The translations under genes and the position numbers were made by a program. This document shows positions 1-11,275 of a stretch of 62,755 bases of DNA, piece after piece (position 1 is the first letter of the stretch; each line of letters starts with the position of its first letter). A model generated the notes under the pieces. It saw nothing but the letters and a program-made list of their open reading frames with translations. It did no database searches and was not told the DNA's origin. The stretch spans positions 1,376,167 to 1,438,921 of the forward strand of contig RPFO01000154.1 of NCBI GenBank assembly GCA_009746045.1, given 5' to 3'. This DNA comes from Mesostigma viride. Lineage: Eukaryota > Streptophyta > Mesostigmatophyceae > Mesostigmatales > Mesostigmataceae.

Positions 1-670
1 TGATGTCTTAGTCTGTACGGTAGTGGCGTAGAGTCAGACTGGGGCGCCGGGCCCTGGGGGACTGGGTGACCAGTTGCAGGTACTGCATAGGGATGGGAAT
101 GCGTGGCTATGGATGCTATATAGTTGCTGTAACTATACATTAGTACTGCGCATTTAATTGTTGTGCAACTCTTATATGAACGCCGTTCGATTGGGTATCT
201 TGAACGGAAGTGAGCAATTTATGTACATGGCTCATAGGAAATCGCAGGCGCTCAATATCTGTGGAGCCAAGAGCTAGTGGTTTGTAAACTGATTGTCAGC
301 CGAAGTTAATTCATCCTCATGGCCCATGGCAGATGCCATGGTCACGCGTTCATATTCAGTTTTCAAAAGGAGTTCATGGACGGCGTTATACCTTATATAT
401 CCATGGTCTTTGTCTGGCAGTGAAGTGTGCTTATGTTTGCATTAACCACTCAAGCTCCAGCGCGCCTAGATATTGATTAGGACGTCATTGCTCTGCAGGA
501 CGGCGCTTAGATGGTTGGGAATATGTCGTGCAGCTGATAATGTTCGTGTGTTTCTGCGACATGTAGGCGAACACGACCATCGGAGGGGGCCCGCGTCCTT
601 TTTCGTGTCATAATGTCGCGCAAGCCCGACTTGGCCAGGGGGATGTCACATGACTCGCAGCAGAGCTACA
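1..670. other. No gene recognised
   Basis: I see no open frame with protein-like composition and no repeat longer than a few bases here. It is mixed-composition DNA on the edge of the transposon-rich left third of the window. Confidence 0.5.
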
Positions 671-866
671 AGTTAGCTCTAAATAGCACCGGAACCTTTT
701 TGCCACCTCCGGCAACAGGTCCGGAGCTAGATAGCCGGCGATAACCACTCGCCGGTACACTCAAGTTAATTCCGGAATGTAGCGGCGTGTGGTTATCGCC
801 GGCTATCTAGGTCCGGACCTGTTGCCGCAGGTGGCAAAAAGGTTCCGGCGCTATTTAGAGCTAACT
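671..866. repeat. Short foldback (MITE-like) element
   Basis: Two arms of about 78 bp (671-749 and 790-866) are near-perfect reverse complements around a loop of about 40 bp. Each outer end is AGTTAGCTCTAAATAGC. The flanks read GCTACA on the left and CTACGC on the right, so a short CTAC target duplication is possible but not certain. It has no coding capacity. A hairpin of this size is typical of a miniature inverted-repeat transposable element; the parent family cannot be named. Confidence 0.7.
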
Positions 867-1061
867 CTACGCCCGCCCGGGATGTGCTGAATTGGTTGTT
901 CGTTTCGCCACCTGACGGCTTATGCGACAACGTTTCTCGCCACCTGACGGTGAGTAATGTTTGTGGCGTGGCTCTGGCTTGCGCGCGTGGCTTTTTGCAT
1001 GATGCACTCATGGGCATGGTTGCTGTGCGTTCTTTTCAGGAAAAGAGTTAACTTTCTTTAG

Positions 1062-1811
1062 TGGCTAATTTTTTGAGTGGACATGCCTGGGTCCCAGATG
1101 CTACATCTGGTGTCAATCTTGCCTTCCATGCCGAGTGGTGGGCAGACTTCTGCGGAGGTGTAGCTAGTGAGTTTTATGCTCAGTGGCTTTTGTAGTGATT
1201 TTCTGATCAGGCACTCCGCAAAGGTGATGTCTAATTTGCTTTTTCCACCATGAATTGAGTGGAGGGTAGTAGGGTAGGAACTGTCCACATGTCTTTTGTT
1301 TTTAATCATGTCATTCTTTGCTTCGTGCTAATTGCTCTCATATTGGTTGATTGCTCAGTAGGTGGCTGCACGATTTGGCTCTGCCAACATGTTCCTGGGT
1401 GACTGCCGCGTGTAATGGGCGCCCAGCGGAGTGCCTCACTTGCGCGCGGTTTCTCGCAGGCATGCTCGAAGCACGGCGACTGCGCCAGGCGTATCAGCTT
1501 GAAGATCGGCCGTTTGCGTCAGCAGACTACAAATATTAATTGGCAAGCGTAAGTGGATGTGTGAAAGGAGATAAGTTCTTTGGTTGTTGTGTTTCCTGCA
1601 TTTTTTTGTGGCGATGGTAAAATTGGCGGTTCATATTGTGATGAGGCGATTGTGTTGGCATCTTTTTCGTGCTCTTTTGGGTCTGCAGGCTCAACGGCTT
1701 GCAAACCTTTTGGAGCATTGGGTCGTAGGTGCTTGGAAAGCAATGGGAGTGGTGGAGGTGGAGGCTTTGAGAGCGCAGCGCTTGCGCCGTACGTTTTCAT
1801 GTTGCAGCCAG
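1062..1811 (+). CDS. Weak candidate spliced gene, fragments only
   Basis: Three plus-strand segments look protein-like and carry plausible splice edges. 1062-1195 follows TTCTTTAG, reads VANFLSGHAWVPDATSG... and ends at a stop. 1360-1539 follows CTCAG and ends at TAA. 1689-1811 lies between CTGCAG and GTAATA, is exactly 41 codons, and is helical and basic (AQRLANLLEHWVVGAWKA...). I cannot join them into one frame and recognise no family. They may be remnants of a transposon gene. The same stretch also encodes shadow frames on the minus strand, which I ignored. Confidence 0.25.
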
Positions 1812-1889
1812 GTAATAATGGCTGTGCCTGTGGTGCAGGCAGTATATAGCGAGCTGGCCACCAGTTATGGGTGCGCAGGGGCTTGAGGT

Positions 1890-2215
1890 GCCGAAGCTCT
1901 GCACAAGTTTTCTTCAGCACCCTTTAGGTGTGGAAGCTATTCACAAATTTTCTTCAGCACCCTTGAGGTGTGGAAGCTATGCAGAAGTTCTCTTCAACAC
2001 CCTCGTGGTGATGAAGCTATGCAGAAATTTTCTTCGGCGCCCTTGTGGTGCGGAAGCTGTTCAGCAGAGATTTGCTTCAGCACCCTTGAGGTGCAGAAGC
2101 TATGCAGAAATTTTCTTCAGCCCCCTTGTGGTGCAGAAGCTAGGCAGAAATTTTCTTCAGCACCCTTGCAAAGCTTCTGCAGTAGAAGAGTGGACCCCAA
2201 AAATCTTCATCTTGG
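1890..2215 (+). repeat. Degenerate minisatellite (AGCTATGCAGAAATTTTCTTCAGCACCC unit family), copy 1
   Basis: About seven diverged units of roughly 40-48 bp carry GAAGCTATGCAGAAATTTTC and TTCAGCACCCTTGTGGTG. The array ends with AGAAGAGTGG and CATCTTGGGTTGAACAGGC. That end sequence recurs at 11770-11815 and, inverted, at 21330-21400, so the array belongs to a dispersed family and not to a local tandem expansion alone. Confidence 0.75.
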
Positions 2216-2499
2216 GTTGAACAGGCGGTACTGATGATGAGGACCGACTCAGTATGTTTCTAATGCGACGCAGCCGAGGTGCTTCTCATGCCGGGGTGAG
2301 TGCGGTTGCGTAGCTACTGTTGCTGTTGACTAGCTCACGCTCGCACCTTTTTGTGGGGCATGTTGTCAAGCTTTACTGTTGGTTGTCACTAGAATTTGTC
2401 ACATTGTGGCTGACAGTGTTTTTGTTTGGATTTCGGGTTTTGCTGTATTGGTTTGTTGTCTTACGGGGAATCTGGCCTGAGCAGGGACCTGAGGACTGC

Positions 2500-2745
2500 A
2501 CAGCCGGGTGTGTTACGTGCCACCGTGGATGAGCCTCGATCCGCCAAACGATGCGGCAACGGTGGAGAAGTGGAAGTCTCGCGCGCAATGGGGAAAGTCG
2601 TGCGGGCAGTCGGTGGAGGAGGAGGCGGGGAAGGAGGAGCCGCTGATGGGTGATGAGATGGGCAGGGCGGACGCGCAGGCAGCTGTTGCTGGTCGGGCAG
2701 CCTCCGGCTGGCGGGGCGGCTATTGCATGTGGGTTACACATTTTT
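2500..2745 (+). other. GC-rich segment with possible coding fragment
   Basis: This segment is open on the plus strand (start MSLDPPNDAATVEKWKSR...), with charged, helical composition. A GTGATG that could act as a splice donor follows the LM residues near 2650. No family is recognised and no partner exon was found. It may be a transposon-borne gene fragment. Confidence 0.15.
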
Positions 2746-2955
2746 TGTCGTGGGGTTTGTGGGTTTGGTTCTACAAAACGTTTGTTACACTACTGGCATT
2801 GACAAACTTTTGTTACAATGTCATCTATTAGGAACGTGAGTAAGCCTTTGCATCATAGATTTAGTGCATGGAATCAGGAGTCTCTGTCCGTTAGGCGTTT
2901 GCTGAAATTATTTTACCACTCTCATGGCGTGGAAGCTATACCAAAATTTTATTCA
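2745..2955 (+). repeat. Dispersed repeat R, plus-strand copy
   Basis: This stretch (TTTTTTGTCGTGGGGTTTGT ... TTGCATCATAGATTTAGTGC ... GGAGTCTCTGTCCGTTAGGC) is clearly homologous to the reverse complement of 20950-21175. Both copies run directly into the AGCTTCCGCA minisatellite. Repeat R and the minisatellite are therefore probably parts of one mobile unit. Confidence 0.7.
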
Positions 2956-3240
2956 GCACCCTCCTCATGGTGCAAAAGTTGCAGTATGCTGCGATTTCCG
3001 CAGTAGAAGAGTGGTAAAGAAAAACTCAGCATAGCTTCCGTACCAGAAGAGAGAGAAAAAATATTCAGCATAGCTTCCGCAGCAGAAGAGAGGTTGAAAA
3101 AAAATATTCAGCATAGCCTCCGCAGGAGGAAAGTGGTCAGAAAATTTCAGTATAGCTTCCGCAGTAAAATGATTAAAAAAAATCAGCATAGTTTCCGCAC
3201 CAGAAGAGAGGTCAAAAGTCCTAAGCATTGCTTCCGACTA
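2930..3240 (+). repeat. CAGCATAGCTTCCGCA minisatellite, copy 2
   Basis: Five or six units of about 50 bp carry CAGCATAGCTTCCGCA followed by CAGAAGAGAGG and an A-rich spacer. It is the inverted form of the array at 1890-2215. The decayed YR retrotransposon copy 1 starts about 75 bp beyond it. Confidence 0.75.
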
Positions 3241-3315
3241 TGTATGTTTGTAATTCTTTGCATCATACATTTCATGCATTGAATGTCAATCAGGAGTAAA
3301 TAGATTTAGCATCAG

Positions 3316-3751
3316 AAAATCGTGATTCTCTGAACATAGTTTTTTTTAAATGAGATGGAAGGGTAGCGTCCGCTATAGTTTGGTTATAGGGTTCACGTGA
3401 CATACCTTTTGAGGCTGGCGCGGCCTGATCCGGATCAGGCGTGGCCAAAGCTTTGGCCAGTTCTTCTTGGCCAGGTGGCAGGAGCTACGTTGAGATATTA
3501 ACCTGCCACTGTCTAGGTTTCTTTTTTAATGATGTAGTGATCAACTAGATGTAGATTCTTTCTCTCACGCAATATGTGACCTAATAGCCCCAGCTGCCTA
3601 ACAGAAGCCGCCGGCCATTAGAACATCGATTTGCGTCATTTGTTCAGACGCAAAATTTGCGTTGCGATAAAATGCCAAGGGCCAAAGCCGCATGACGCGC
3701 AAAAAATACAAAAGCAAGCCCACCGAGCTAAGGTCGGCCTCTTTTCTTTTC
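3316..3751 (+). repeat. Split direct repeat A1 of copy 1
   Basis: It begins AATCGTGATTCTCTGAACAT and ends TCTTTTCTTTTC, and matches 15396-15832 and 20302-20737. It contains GTTCACGTGAC and CTGATCCGGATCAG, both palindromic, which may be promoter or packaging signals. This last point is inference. Confidence 0.85.
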
Positions 3752-3754
3752 ACA

Positions 3755-6700
3755 AGGGTGGCAACAGCACCAGCCCCGCAGAGGCTGTGGGCGCAGTCGT
3801 GCAGGTCTTCGGTACCGAGGACTGGGTGACGGACGCCAGCTCGTGGAGCTCGAGCCAGCTGAGGTCTGTCGTGCAGTTGCTGGCCGACTACGTCGACGTT
3901 GCCGACGTGTTGGACGCATGTGACCCAAACGAAGCGTTGGTGGCAAAAGTGCTGGCCGTGGCAGATCTCGCGGCGGACGACGAGGAGGCGGCGCTGCAAC
4001 CAACGACACCTGCGCAACGAAAAATGGCCATGCCGAAAGGCACGGCCGAAAATTCGGCAGGTGGGGGGGCTCTCGGAAAGGAAACGAGGGCGAGGTTGGC
4101 GACATTTGTTGGGGCACCTCCAGAAGCCGAGAATCAGGACGACGAGGAGGACGAGGAGGGGGAGGTCGCAGCCGAGAAGTTCATGTAAGGTTTGCATGAA
4201 GGCAGCGCTGGGAGGAATGGAGGGGGCGGGAAGCCACTTCAAGGCCTCGAAAGGGGTGGCGCTGCCGAGCCGTTGAAGCCAAGAGCGTGAAATATCGGAT
4301 TTCAGAGCGGGTGCTGCCGGGAGTGCCGGAGGACGCCAGCGACAATGGGATGGGAATCCGGTCGTGGGTCATGATAATCAAGCCTTTAAATTGGCGGAAC
4401 ATGGAGAGCAGGAAAAATGTCATGAACATTGCATTGGCCATGGATGCCCTTCTCAAGGAGCTGGGCTCAGCAACCGGGGAGCTTGTGGGCATGGAGTACC
4501 TAATGAGGGTGGTGGCCGCCTTGCTGCAGGTGGAGGGGCAAGGAGGGGGGGGGTGGAAGGTGGCAAGCCAGCTCCTGCCATTGGGGGAGGAGGCTGCACT
4601 GTCAGCCACCCTGGCTGTCAAGGTAGCCCTCCAAACTGCGATCCTCTTGGACAAGCTCAGCAAGGCCCAACAAATAGGGAAATAGAATCCCAGCGGGACC
4701 GCTCCCTTTTCCCACTGCCATACCCACTTAGGCCAGCGTACACCGCGTGGGGCAGAGTGAGATCGGCACGCCGGCGACAGCGTGCCACGCGCCGCCACCG
4801 CTAGCACACACTGCAATGCAAGGTAGTACGGTGGCTTAGTTGGCTGTGTGTGTGGGGGGGGGCAGACCCTCCTCCTAGAGGCGTGCAAAAAAAAATTAGA
4901 GGGGCGTGCTCTAAGGGGAGGGAGGAGGCCCTTGTGAGGGTCAAGAAACACTGCACCTGGCACAGTCGCCTCGTAGGTGGCATTGCGACAGGCCAGGTGC
5001 AAGAAGGTGCCGATGCAATATATATATGGGAAGCATAATAAATACGAGCAACTGCTCGCGAACGCGGTGAGTTTGCCAAAGGCGGAGGTGGCGGGTAGGC
5101 ACGGCTGCATGCTCGACCTGTTGTCTAGGCGGCCGAGCTGGCGGGAGATGTATGCTAGGGAAGAGAACTGCATCAAGCCAGCGGTCGCGGCGAGCGCAAG
5201 GAATGTGCCCAAGCCCAGTTGGGGCTGCTCCATGGCTAAATGGATGGGGCAAGCTCACGAGCTGGGCAGCAGGCGTGGGCATGCATTGTGGCGTTCCGGG
5301 AGAGGCGGCCCAAGTGGGTGGATGGCTGCTTTGGAGTGGCCAAGGGGGTGGGTGAGCTACAGTTCATCGTCAACAAGAAACTGGGCAACCTGCTCTGGGT
5401 GGACCCCCCCAAGATCCGGCTCCGCCAGCTGGGCATCCTTGTGGAGGTCTACATCAAGGGCCGGTGCTACTGCGCCAAGAGCGACCTCGTGTCGTACTAC
5501 TACTCCATCGAGGGGCCCGAGTGACGGTGGGACTACCAAGGGCTTCCTAGTGTGTGGTCTACTAGCGTGGGCCTGGCAGGGCCGAGGCGGAGGGTGTGGC
5601 CCGTGCTCAAGGTGCTGGCCATGGGACATTCCCATGCGGTGGCGCTGGGGGAGGCCATCCATGAGATGGTGCTCTACATGAGCGGTGCCCTGGATATGAG
5701 GCGCCAGGTCAACTACCTCTCAAGCGCAGGTGAGCTCACCTTGGTGCGCGACGAGTGTGGCCAGCCGCTGCGCTTGGTCATCGAGTACAAGGAGGAGCGC
5801 GCTGGGGAGCTCCAGATCAACCAGGACCCCCCCCCTGCCCCCATGGTGGCCAGCACCATCGATGACTTGGTGGCCAGCCACGGACGCACCTGCGAGGCGG
5901 TGAATCAGCTCATTACGTGCGCTACAGAGAAAGGCTACCTTCCTCACACCCTTGTGCCTTCCAAGGAGAAGACTAAGATGGCCAGCCTGGGGACGAGCTA
6001 GAAGCCCTGGGGGTGGTGCCCCGACGGAACGGCGTGCTGGAACCATGGGTCAAGGAGCTCACCCTTGTGACCGCCCACACACAGGCTATACTCACTCGTG
6101 GCCGAGCTGCGGCTGAGGGGGGCTGGCTGCCATCTGGGGGCGGTGTTTGTGGCTGCAGATGTTAAGTTGCAGCTGCCTCTCCATCTGGCGGCAAAGTTTC
6201 AGATTCATCAGCCTGCAAGGGTGGGGGCAGCGGTCGCGGGTGCTGTGGGCCGGTGGGCGGGAGGAGTGCCCTGGCCTTGGCTCCTATGCATGCTAAGGGT
6301 TGACCAAAGGGCACCTTTGGCACGTGAGGTTGTCGCGAATGACGCGTCAACCTACGGGCAAGGTGTCGTCTACGCTACAATGGAGCCAGGCGATGTGACG
6401 GAGCTGGCGCGGGCACGTGAGATGCGGGGGTACCCGACTTTGCTCATACCGACCGAGGTGGCCTACGCTGGCCCCAGGCCGCTGAGCGCGCGGGCGCAAC
6501 AAGCAATCACTAGCCAGCAATGGCGGGTTGGGGTCAGGAGTCGTTGTCGGGATCCAGGGATGCACATCAACGAGGAGGTGCGGGCCGCAGTGAAGGGCGT
6601 GGAGAGGAGTGCGCGCAGCCTGGCAAACCGAGGCAAGCGGGTGGTGAGGTTGGTGGATTCCACCGCGGCCTTTGGCTGATTGGCTAAGGGGCCGTCATCA

Positions 6701-7818
6701 TCCTTCAAGCTCAACAAGCAGTGCCGCCGCTTGTGCGGGCTGACCTCGTCACTAGGAGTCGTTCCAAGTGGGTGTGGACGCCGAGTGCTCTTCACCCCGC
6801 CAATGGCGTTTCGCGTGGTCAATCCATGGCGACTTTCTTGGCAGGCTGGGTGCGTGACCTGACCGCGGAAGGCATCCATCCTAACCCCGGGCCCCTGCAC
6901 CTATTAGCTACCTTCCATTGCTAGAGGGGAAAGTAAAGCCGGCTACCGTGCTGGCCTACCGTGGTGGCCTTGATTGTCTATTGAATTGATGGGAGGCTGG
7001 CGGCTGGGCGGACAGGTCATCGTCACGCGCTGACAACCTTGAAGAGACATGTTGTGCGTATGTTGCGTGGGCTCATTTTCGGGGATACAGCCGCCAGACG
7101 TGTGTCAATGCCTTGATGGGGTTGCAACTTAACTATCCCGATTTGGTGAAGCAGTGAGACTTGGCCCGTGACGTCCTCGCTGGGTGGAAAACACATGTGC
7201 CACCCCGTACCCCTCCTCCCATTCCATGGGAGGTGGCGTTTGCAATTGCCAGCACGATGGTAATGCAAGGTCAGCGCCTTGCAGGCTTGCTGGTGGTCAT
7301 CGTGTTCCGCCATTACCTGAGAATCTTGGAGGCGCTGAACCTCCGTGTTGTGAGCGCCTCCAGCCTGACGATCGGCTTGGCTGGGCCGGCTCAGCGGGGC
7401 GCCCTGCTGTTGAAATCTGCCAAGACCTCTAAGAACAAGACTCAGTGGTGGTAGAAGACGTGATGTCTGAAACCATCCTCCGCCACTGCATCGCGGGCAA
7501 GCACGCTTGGGAGCATGTGTTCCCTTTCACCTACCCGCAAGTCAGGCGCATTTGGCAGGATGCGACTCAGGCCTTGGGGGTCGCCCAGATTTCACCATTC
7601 ACGGGCTGCGGCACGGGGGTGCCACTCATGATTTCCTCGAGGGTCGCAGCCTGGGGGGCATCCATGGCCGGGGGCGCTGGCTGAGCATCTCCAGGGTTGC
7701 CCAATATGTGGGATTGCACCGCAGTTTAGAGGTGGAACTGCCTGAGGTTCTTCTTCGGGCCATGGCTGCCTGCCCCCCTCGGGTCTGGCGGGCTATTTTT
7801 CAACTGCCCTTCACCTAG
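3755..7818 (+). pseudogene. Decayed gag-like ORF1 and RT-RNase H-YR ORF2 of copy 1
   Basis: Pieces of both proteins of the intact copy are recognisable in three frames. The gag-like part spans 3760-4685. Its 5' part lacks about 240 bp that copy 2 has, and TAA/insertion damage lies near 4186. RT segments lie at 5240-5524 and 5552-6001, RNase H at about 6290-6680 (SNDASTYGQGVVYAT-like), the GIHPNPGP motif near 6870, and YR segments at 7161-7454 and 7507-7818. Stops and frameshifts make it inactive. Its gag C-terminus remains in frame across a 9-G run (4545-4553), where copy 2 has 8 G, which shows the ancestral ORF1 end. Confidence 0.85.
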
Positions 7819-7886
7819 TTTGGTTGTTCGGTTCTATTTATGATAGGTTCTTTGCCCTTGGCATGGATCGCCATAGAGAGATGTAA

Positions 7887-8024
7887 GGGTGAGGCTAGCC
7901 TTTGACAAGCCGTAAGTGTTCCATTGAGCATCGGTGGCCAGGATGTGGCATGCCTTTTGTATGTGCTCCACTCAATGTTTTAATAAAGAGTCTGGTTACC
8001 CTGGAGTTCCACGGTTACTAGAAT
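7887..8024 (+). repeat. Split direct repeat B1 of copy 1
   Basis: It starts GGGTGAGGCTAGCC and ends GGTTACTAGAAT. It contains TTTTAATAAAGAGTCTGG, where AATAAA is a plausible polyadenylation signal. It matches 20169-20306 and 20763-20900. Confidence 0.8.
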
Positions 8025-8696
8025 CGTGGTTCTCTCAACAAAGTTTCTTTATAGTGACATGGAAGGGTAGCCGCAAGAGCTACGTTATAGGGTTTATGTG
8101 ACATACCTTTTGAGGCTGGTGCGGCCTGATCCGGATCGGTAGTGACAAAAGATTTGACCAGTTTTTTCCTGACCAGGTGGCAGGAGCTACGTTGAGATAG
8201 AAACTGCCACTGTCTAGGTTTCTTTGTAAATGACGTTGTGATTGACCAGATCTATATTCTTTCTCTCACACAATATGTGACCTACAACCCCCCCTCATGT
8301 TTAAGACGGGGGTCTGGCCAACCCAGGGCTGCGATCTTAAACCTAAAATCAAATCCAGGGTTGACGATCTTAAACCTGAGTTGATCTTAAACCTGAGGGG
8401 GCGCCGTGGCGCGGCGCGCCCCGCCGGAGCCCGCCATTTGATACATGAGTGGAAGTTTTTGAAATTAATAGCAACACCGCCACGGAAGTAATGCAAATTG
8501 AAGCCTGCAATCGGCTTGATTCACGGAAGGAGTTATGCAAGCAGGGCAGCACAGTATAATTGGGGGTGGTTAACAAGTTGCTTAATTAACGAGTATAGTC
8601 AGCATCATTGAAGGGAATTCGAACCGAATATCTAAGCAGGGCAGTTTATTTAACTTCGGGTTTTCTTTTAGTGTTAAAAAAGGTGGGCGCACTTTC

Positions 8697-9017
8697 GTGG
8701 TTGACAGCACCAACATGGTCCCGCATGCCATAGTCTACCATCGCGGGCATGGGTGCCCATTTTCCTCGCAGTCAACACAAGGCATCGCCGGCCATCGGCT
8801 GCATTGCAAGGTTGCCATTGAGAATAAGGCACGTGAGCCTGCCCTGCCCCTGGCAGCCACGTTTAGTCAAACCTCAGTGGCGGGTTATGGGAGTGCCGAG
8901 GGCCCGGCCGTGGTGGTTCAGCTTCCCAAGCGTCCCCGTCCAAACCCAAGCGTTCTAGTACCTGCACCCATTACGTCATCGACAGCAAGACAGCCGCCTT
9001 GCGCGAGAAAAGGATGA
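8697..9017 (+). CDS. Arm-encoded ORF, left arm (unknown protein with cysteine/histidine pair)
   Basis: This open frame of about 106 codons lies in the left arm of the foldback element. It carries a segment HGCPFSSQSTQG followed by GHRLHC, which resembles half of a zinc finger. The same protein is encoded on the minus strand of the right arm (about 10404-10858) with a few substitutions, including a second cysteine (YHCGHGC). Substitutions that keep the frame in both arms suggest it was once translated. Function unknown. Confidence 0.4.
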   Translation: MVDSTNMVPHAIVYHRGHGCPFSSQSTQGIAGHRLHCKVAIENKAREPALPLAATFSQTSVAGYGSAEGPAVVVQLPKRPRPNPSVLVPAPITSSTARQPPCARKG

Positions 9018-9263
9018 ATGTCTGCCTAGTGAATTTTTTGAAGCTCTAAGGGATTAGTTAAGCACCACACGAGTCTTTTGTATCATTATCCTCCGCGACT
9101 TCCGCGCATGCTGAATGAAGGAACTGTTGATTGTTTAACTTTAAAACGAATTATTGGTTTGCTAATATTCACTTCATGCATGAGTAACTAATAGTTTGAT
9201 AATGGCATGAATTAATTAAATTCGTGCTCCCGGATGGATTAATTTACTAATTAATCCATCTTG

Positions 9264-9520
9264 ATGGATGGATGGATGGATGGATGGACGGACGGACGGA
9301 CGGACGGACGGACGGACGGACGGACGGACGGACGGACGGACGGACGGACGGACGGACGGACGGACGGACGGACGGACGGACGGACGGACGGACGGACGGA
9401 CGGACGGACGGACGGACGGACGGACGGACGGATGGATGGATGGATGGACGGACGGACGGACGGATGGATGGATGGATGAATGGATGGATGGATGGATGGA
9501 TGGATGGACGGACGGACGGA
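9264..9520. repeat. (GGAC)n/(GGAT)n tetranucleotide array
   Basis: An almost pure tetranucleotide tract: GGAT units, then about 36 GGAC units, then mixed GGAT/GGAC. It sits between the two arms of the foldback element. All open frames here are repeat artefacts. Confidence 0.95.
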
Positions 9521-10403
9521 TACGACGATATCGAGCATCAATGCACCATTGGAAACACACCTTCTCGTTGTGTGCCAGGGTTGAAGGGTCCTTTACTCTG
9601 TATCGGCACCCACGTGACTTATTAATTAATTAATTGGAAACACAAGAATGGCGTACCACCTTTCCAACGTGGTAACACTGCCTCTATGAATGCGGCAGCC
9701 TTGCAATCAACATATTTTCTTGCCCTTACGAGTCTGTGTGTCACGCCATCGCAATACCTGCGAGGCTAAATTTACAGCGCACAGTGGGCTCAAGTTCCTC
9801 TGAAATTACTAAAGTAAAAATGAACATTTGGAAGCGCCAGCCCTGGTGGACGCCGGTAGCTTCTACTTGTGCCACTGCCACAGTGCCGTTGTCCAAGAAC
9901 GGGCTCAAGGCCGAAGCATGGTCCTTGGCCACCCGGCCGATGTGGCTTTGGTCCGCTTTCTCGACAATGATTGCATTGCTATCGAAAGGGTTCTCCTTTT
10001 CTCGCACATGTCTGCACATTTCGCCTTCATCTGCGTAATTATTTTCGTTCACGTGTAGGCCATTTACCTTGATTCGGGCAGTTCTCACAACTGTCGGCAT
10101 GGCTCAGTAGCTCTAGGCGGTAGTCGCGCTTCGTGGGGTTTTGCGACCGATGCTTGGCAACGCCGAGCATGAATATTAACACGCTTGCCCGCGGCAGGTA
10201 CGCAGGTCGGCTGCTGATTCCCTAGCACAGCCAGCGAATGCACGTTAATTAGCTAGAACGCACATGGGCAGAGAATGCACGTAATAAAAAATATATATAT
10301 ATCAATACGGTTGCTCGTGGTCTGTACACTGGGCACTGGCCGGAACTTGGCAGCTTTTTGTACCAACTTTAAGACCGTTTTGCCCAAAACCAGCCCTGCG
10401 GTC

Positions 10404-10952
10404 TTAAACCTGAAATTTCAAAATCCAGGATCTCGTGATCTTAAACCTGAGAATCTTAAACGTGAGACTGTGGGTGTACCAGAGCGGGTACGAAGTCCTT
10501 TTGGCATGGCCCTTGTTGCGTTTTCGTCCATGAAGCGGTGGCGCGGGCTCCACCGATGGAGGCGGCTGTCTTGCTGTCGATGACAAAATGGGTGCAGGTA
10601 CTAGAACGCCTGGGTTTGGACGGGGACGCTTGGGAAGCTGAACCACCACGGCCGGGCCCTCGGCACTCCCATAACCCGCCACTGAGCGTTGCCTAAACGT
10701 GGCTGCCAGGGGCAGGGCAGGCTCACTTGCCTTATTCTCAATGGCAACCTTGCAATGCAGCCGATGGCCGGCGATGCCTTGTGTTGACTGCGAGGAAAAT
10801 GGGCACCCATGCCCGCAATGGTAGACTATGGCATGCGGGACCATGTTGGTGCTGTCAACCACGAAAGTGCGCCCACCTTTTTTAACACTAAAAGAAAACC
10901 CGAAGTTAAATAAACTGCCCTGCTTAGATATTCGGTTCGAATTCCCTTCCAT
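10404..10952 (-). CDS. Arm-encoded ORF, right arm
   Basis: Minus-strand partner of the ORF at 8697-9017, longer at its C-terminus, with a basic tail (GRKRNKGHAKRT). The protein-like core begins at the Met-Val-Asp-Ser codons near 10857. The upstream codons repeat the arm sequence and are probably not translated. No family recognised. Confidence 0.4.
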   Translation of the reverse strand: MEGNSNRISKQGSLFNFGFSFSVKKGGRTFVVDSTNMVPHAIVYHCGHGCPFSSQSTQGIAGHRLHCKVAIENKASEPALPLAATFRQRSVAGYGSAEGPAVVVQLPKRPRPNPGVLVPAPILSSTARQPPPSVEPAPPLHGRKRNKGHAKRTSYPLWYTHSLTFKILRFKITRSWILKFQV

Positions 10953-11275
10953 GATGCTGACTATACTCGTTAATTAAGCAACTTGTTAACCATCCCCAAT
11001 TATACTGTGCTGCCCTGCTTGCATAACTCCTTCCGTGAATCAAGCCGATTGCAGGCTTCAATTTGCATTACTTCCGTGGCGGTGTTGCTATTAATTTCAA
11101 AAACTTCCACTCATGTATCAAATGGCGGGCTCCGGCGGGGCGCGCTGCGCCGCAGCGCCCCCTCAGGTTTAAGATCAACTCTGGTTTAAGATCGTCAACC
11201 CTGGATTTGATTTTAGGTTTAAGACTGCAGCCCTGGGTTGGCCAGACCCCCGTCTTAAACATGAGGGGGGGGATG

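Larger units (their letters stand above)
8285..11275. mobile_element. Large foldback DNA transposon nested in repeat A2 of copy 1
   Basis: The ends CAACCCCCCCTCATGTTTAA and its mirror are inverted repeats. The arms (8285-9000 and 10560-11275, about 715 bp each) are reverse complements with few differences. The uninterrupted repeat A reads GACCTAATAGCCCC; here GACCTA is followed by the element and then TAATAGCCC, so the target duplication is TA. Both arms contain several ATCTTAAACCTGA blocks. A TA target fits Tc1/mariner-like or other TA-specific transposases, but no transposase is present. The centre holds a tetranucleotide array and unremarkable AT-rich DNA. Confidence 0.8.

Noticed and set aside
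9216-9633. Asp-Gly-Arg-Thr and Ser-Val-Arg-Pro repeat proteins
   Set aside because: Translations of the GGAC/GGAT tetranucleotide array.
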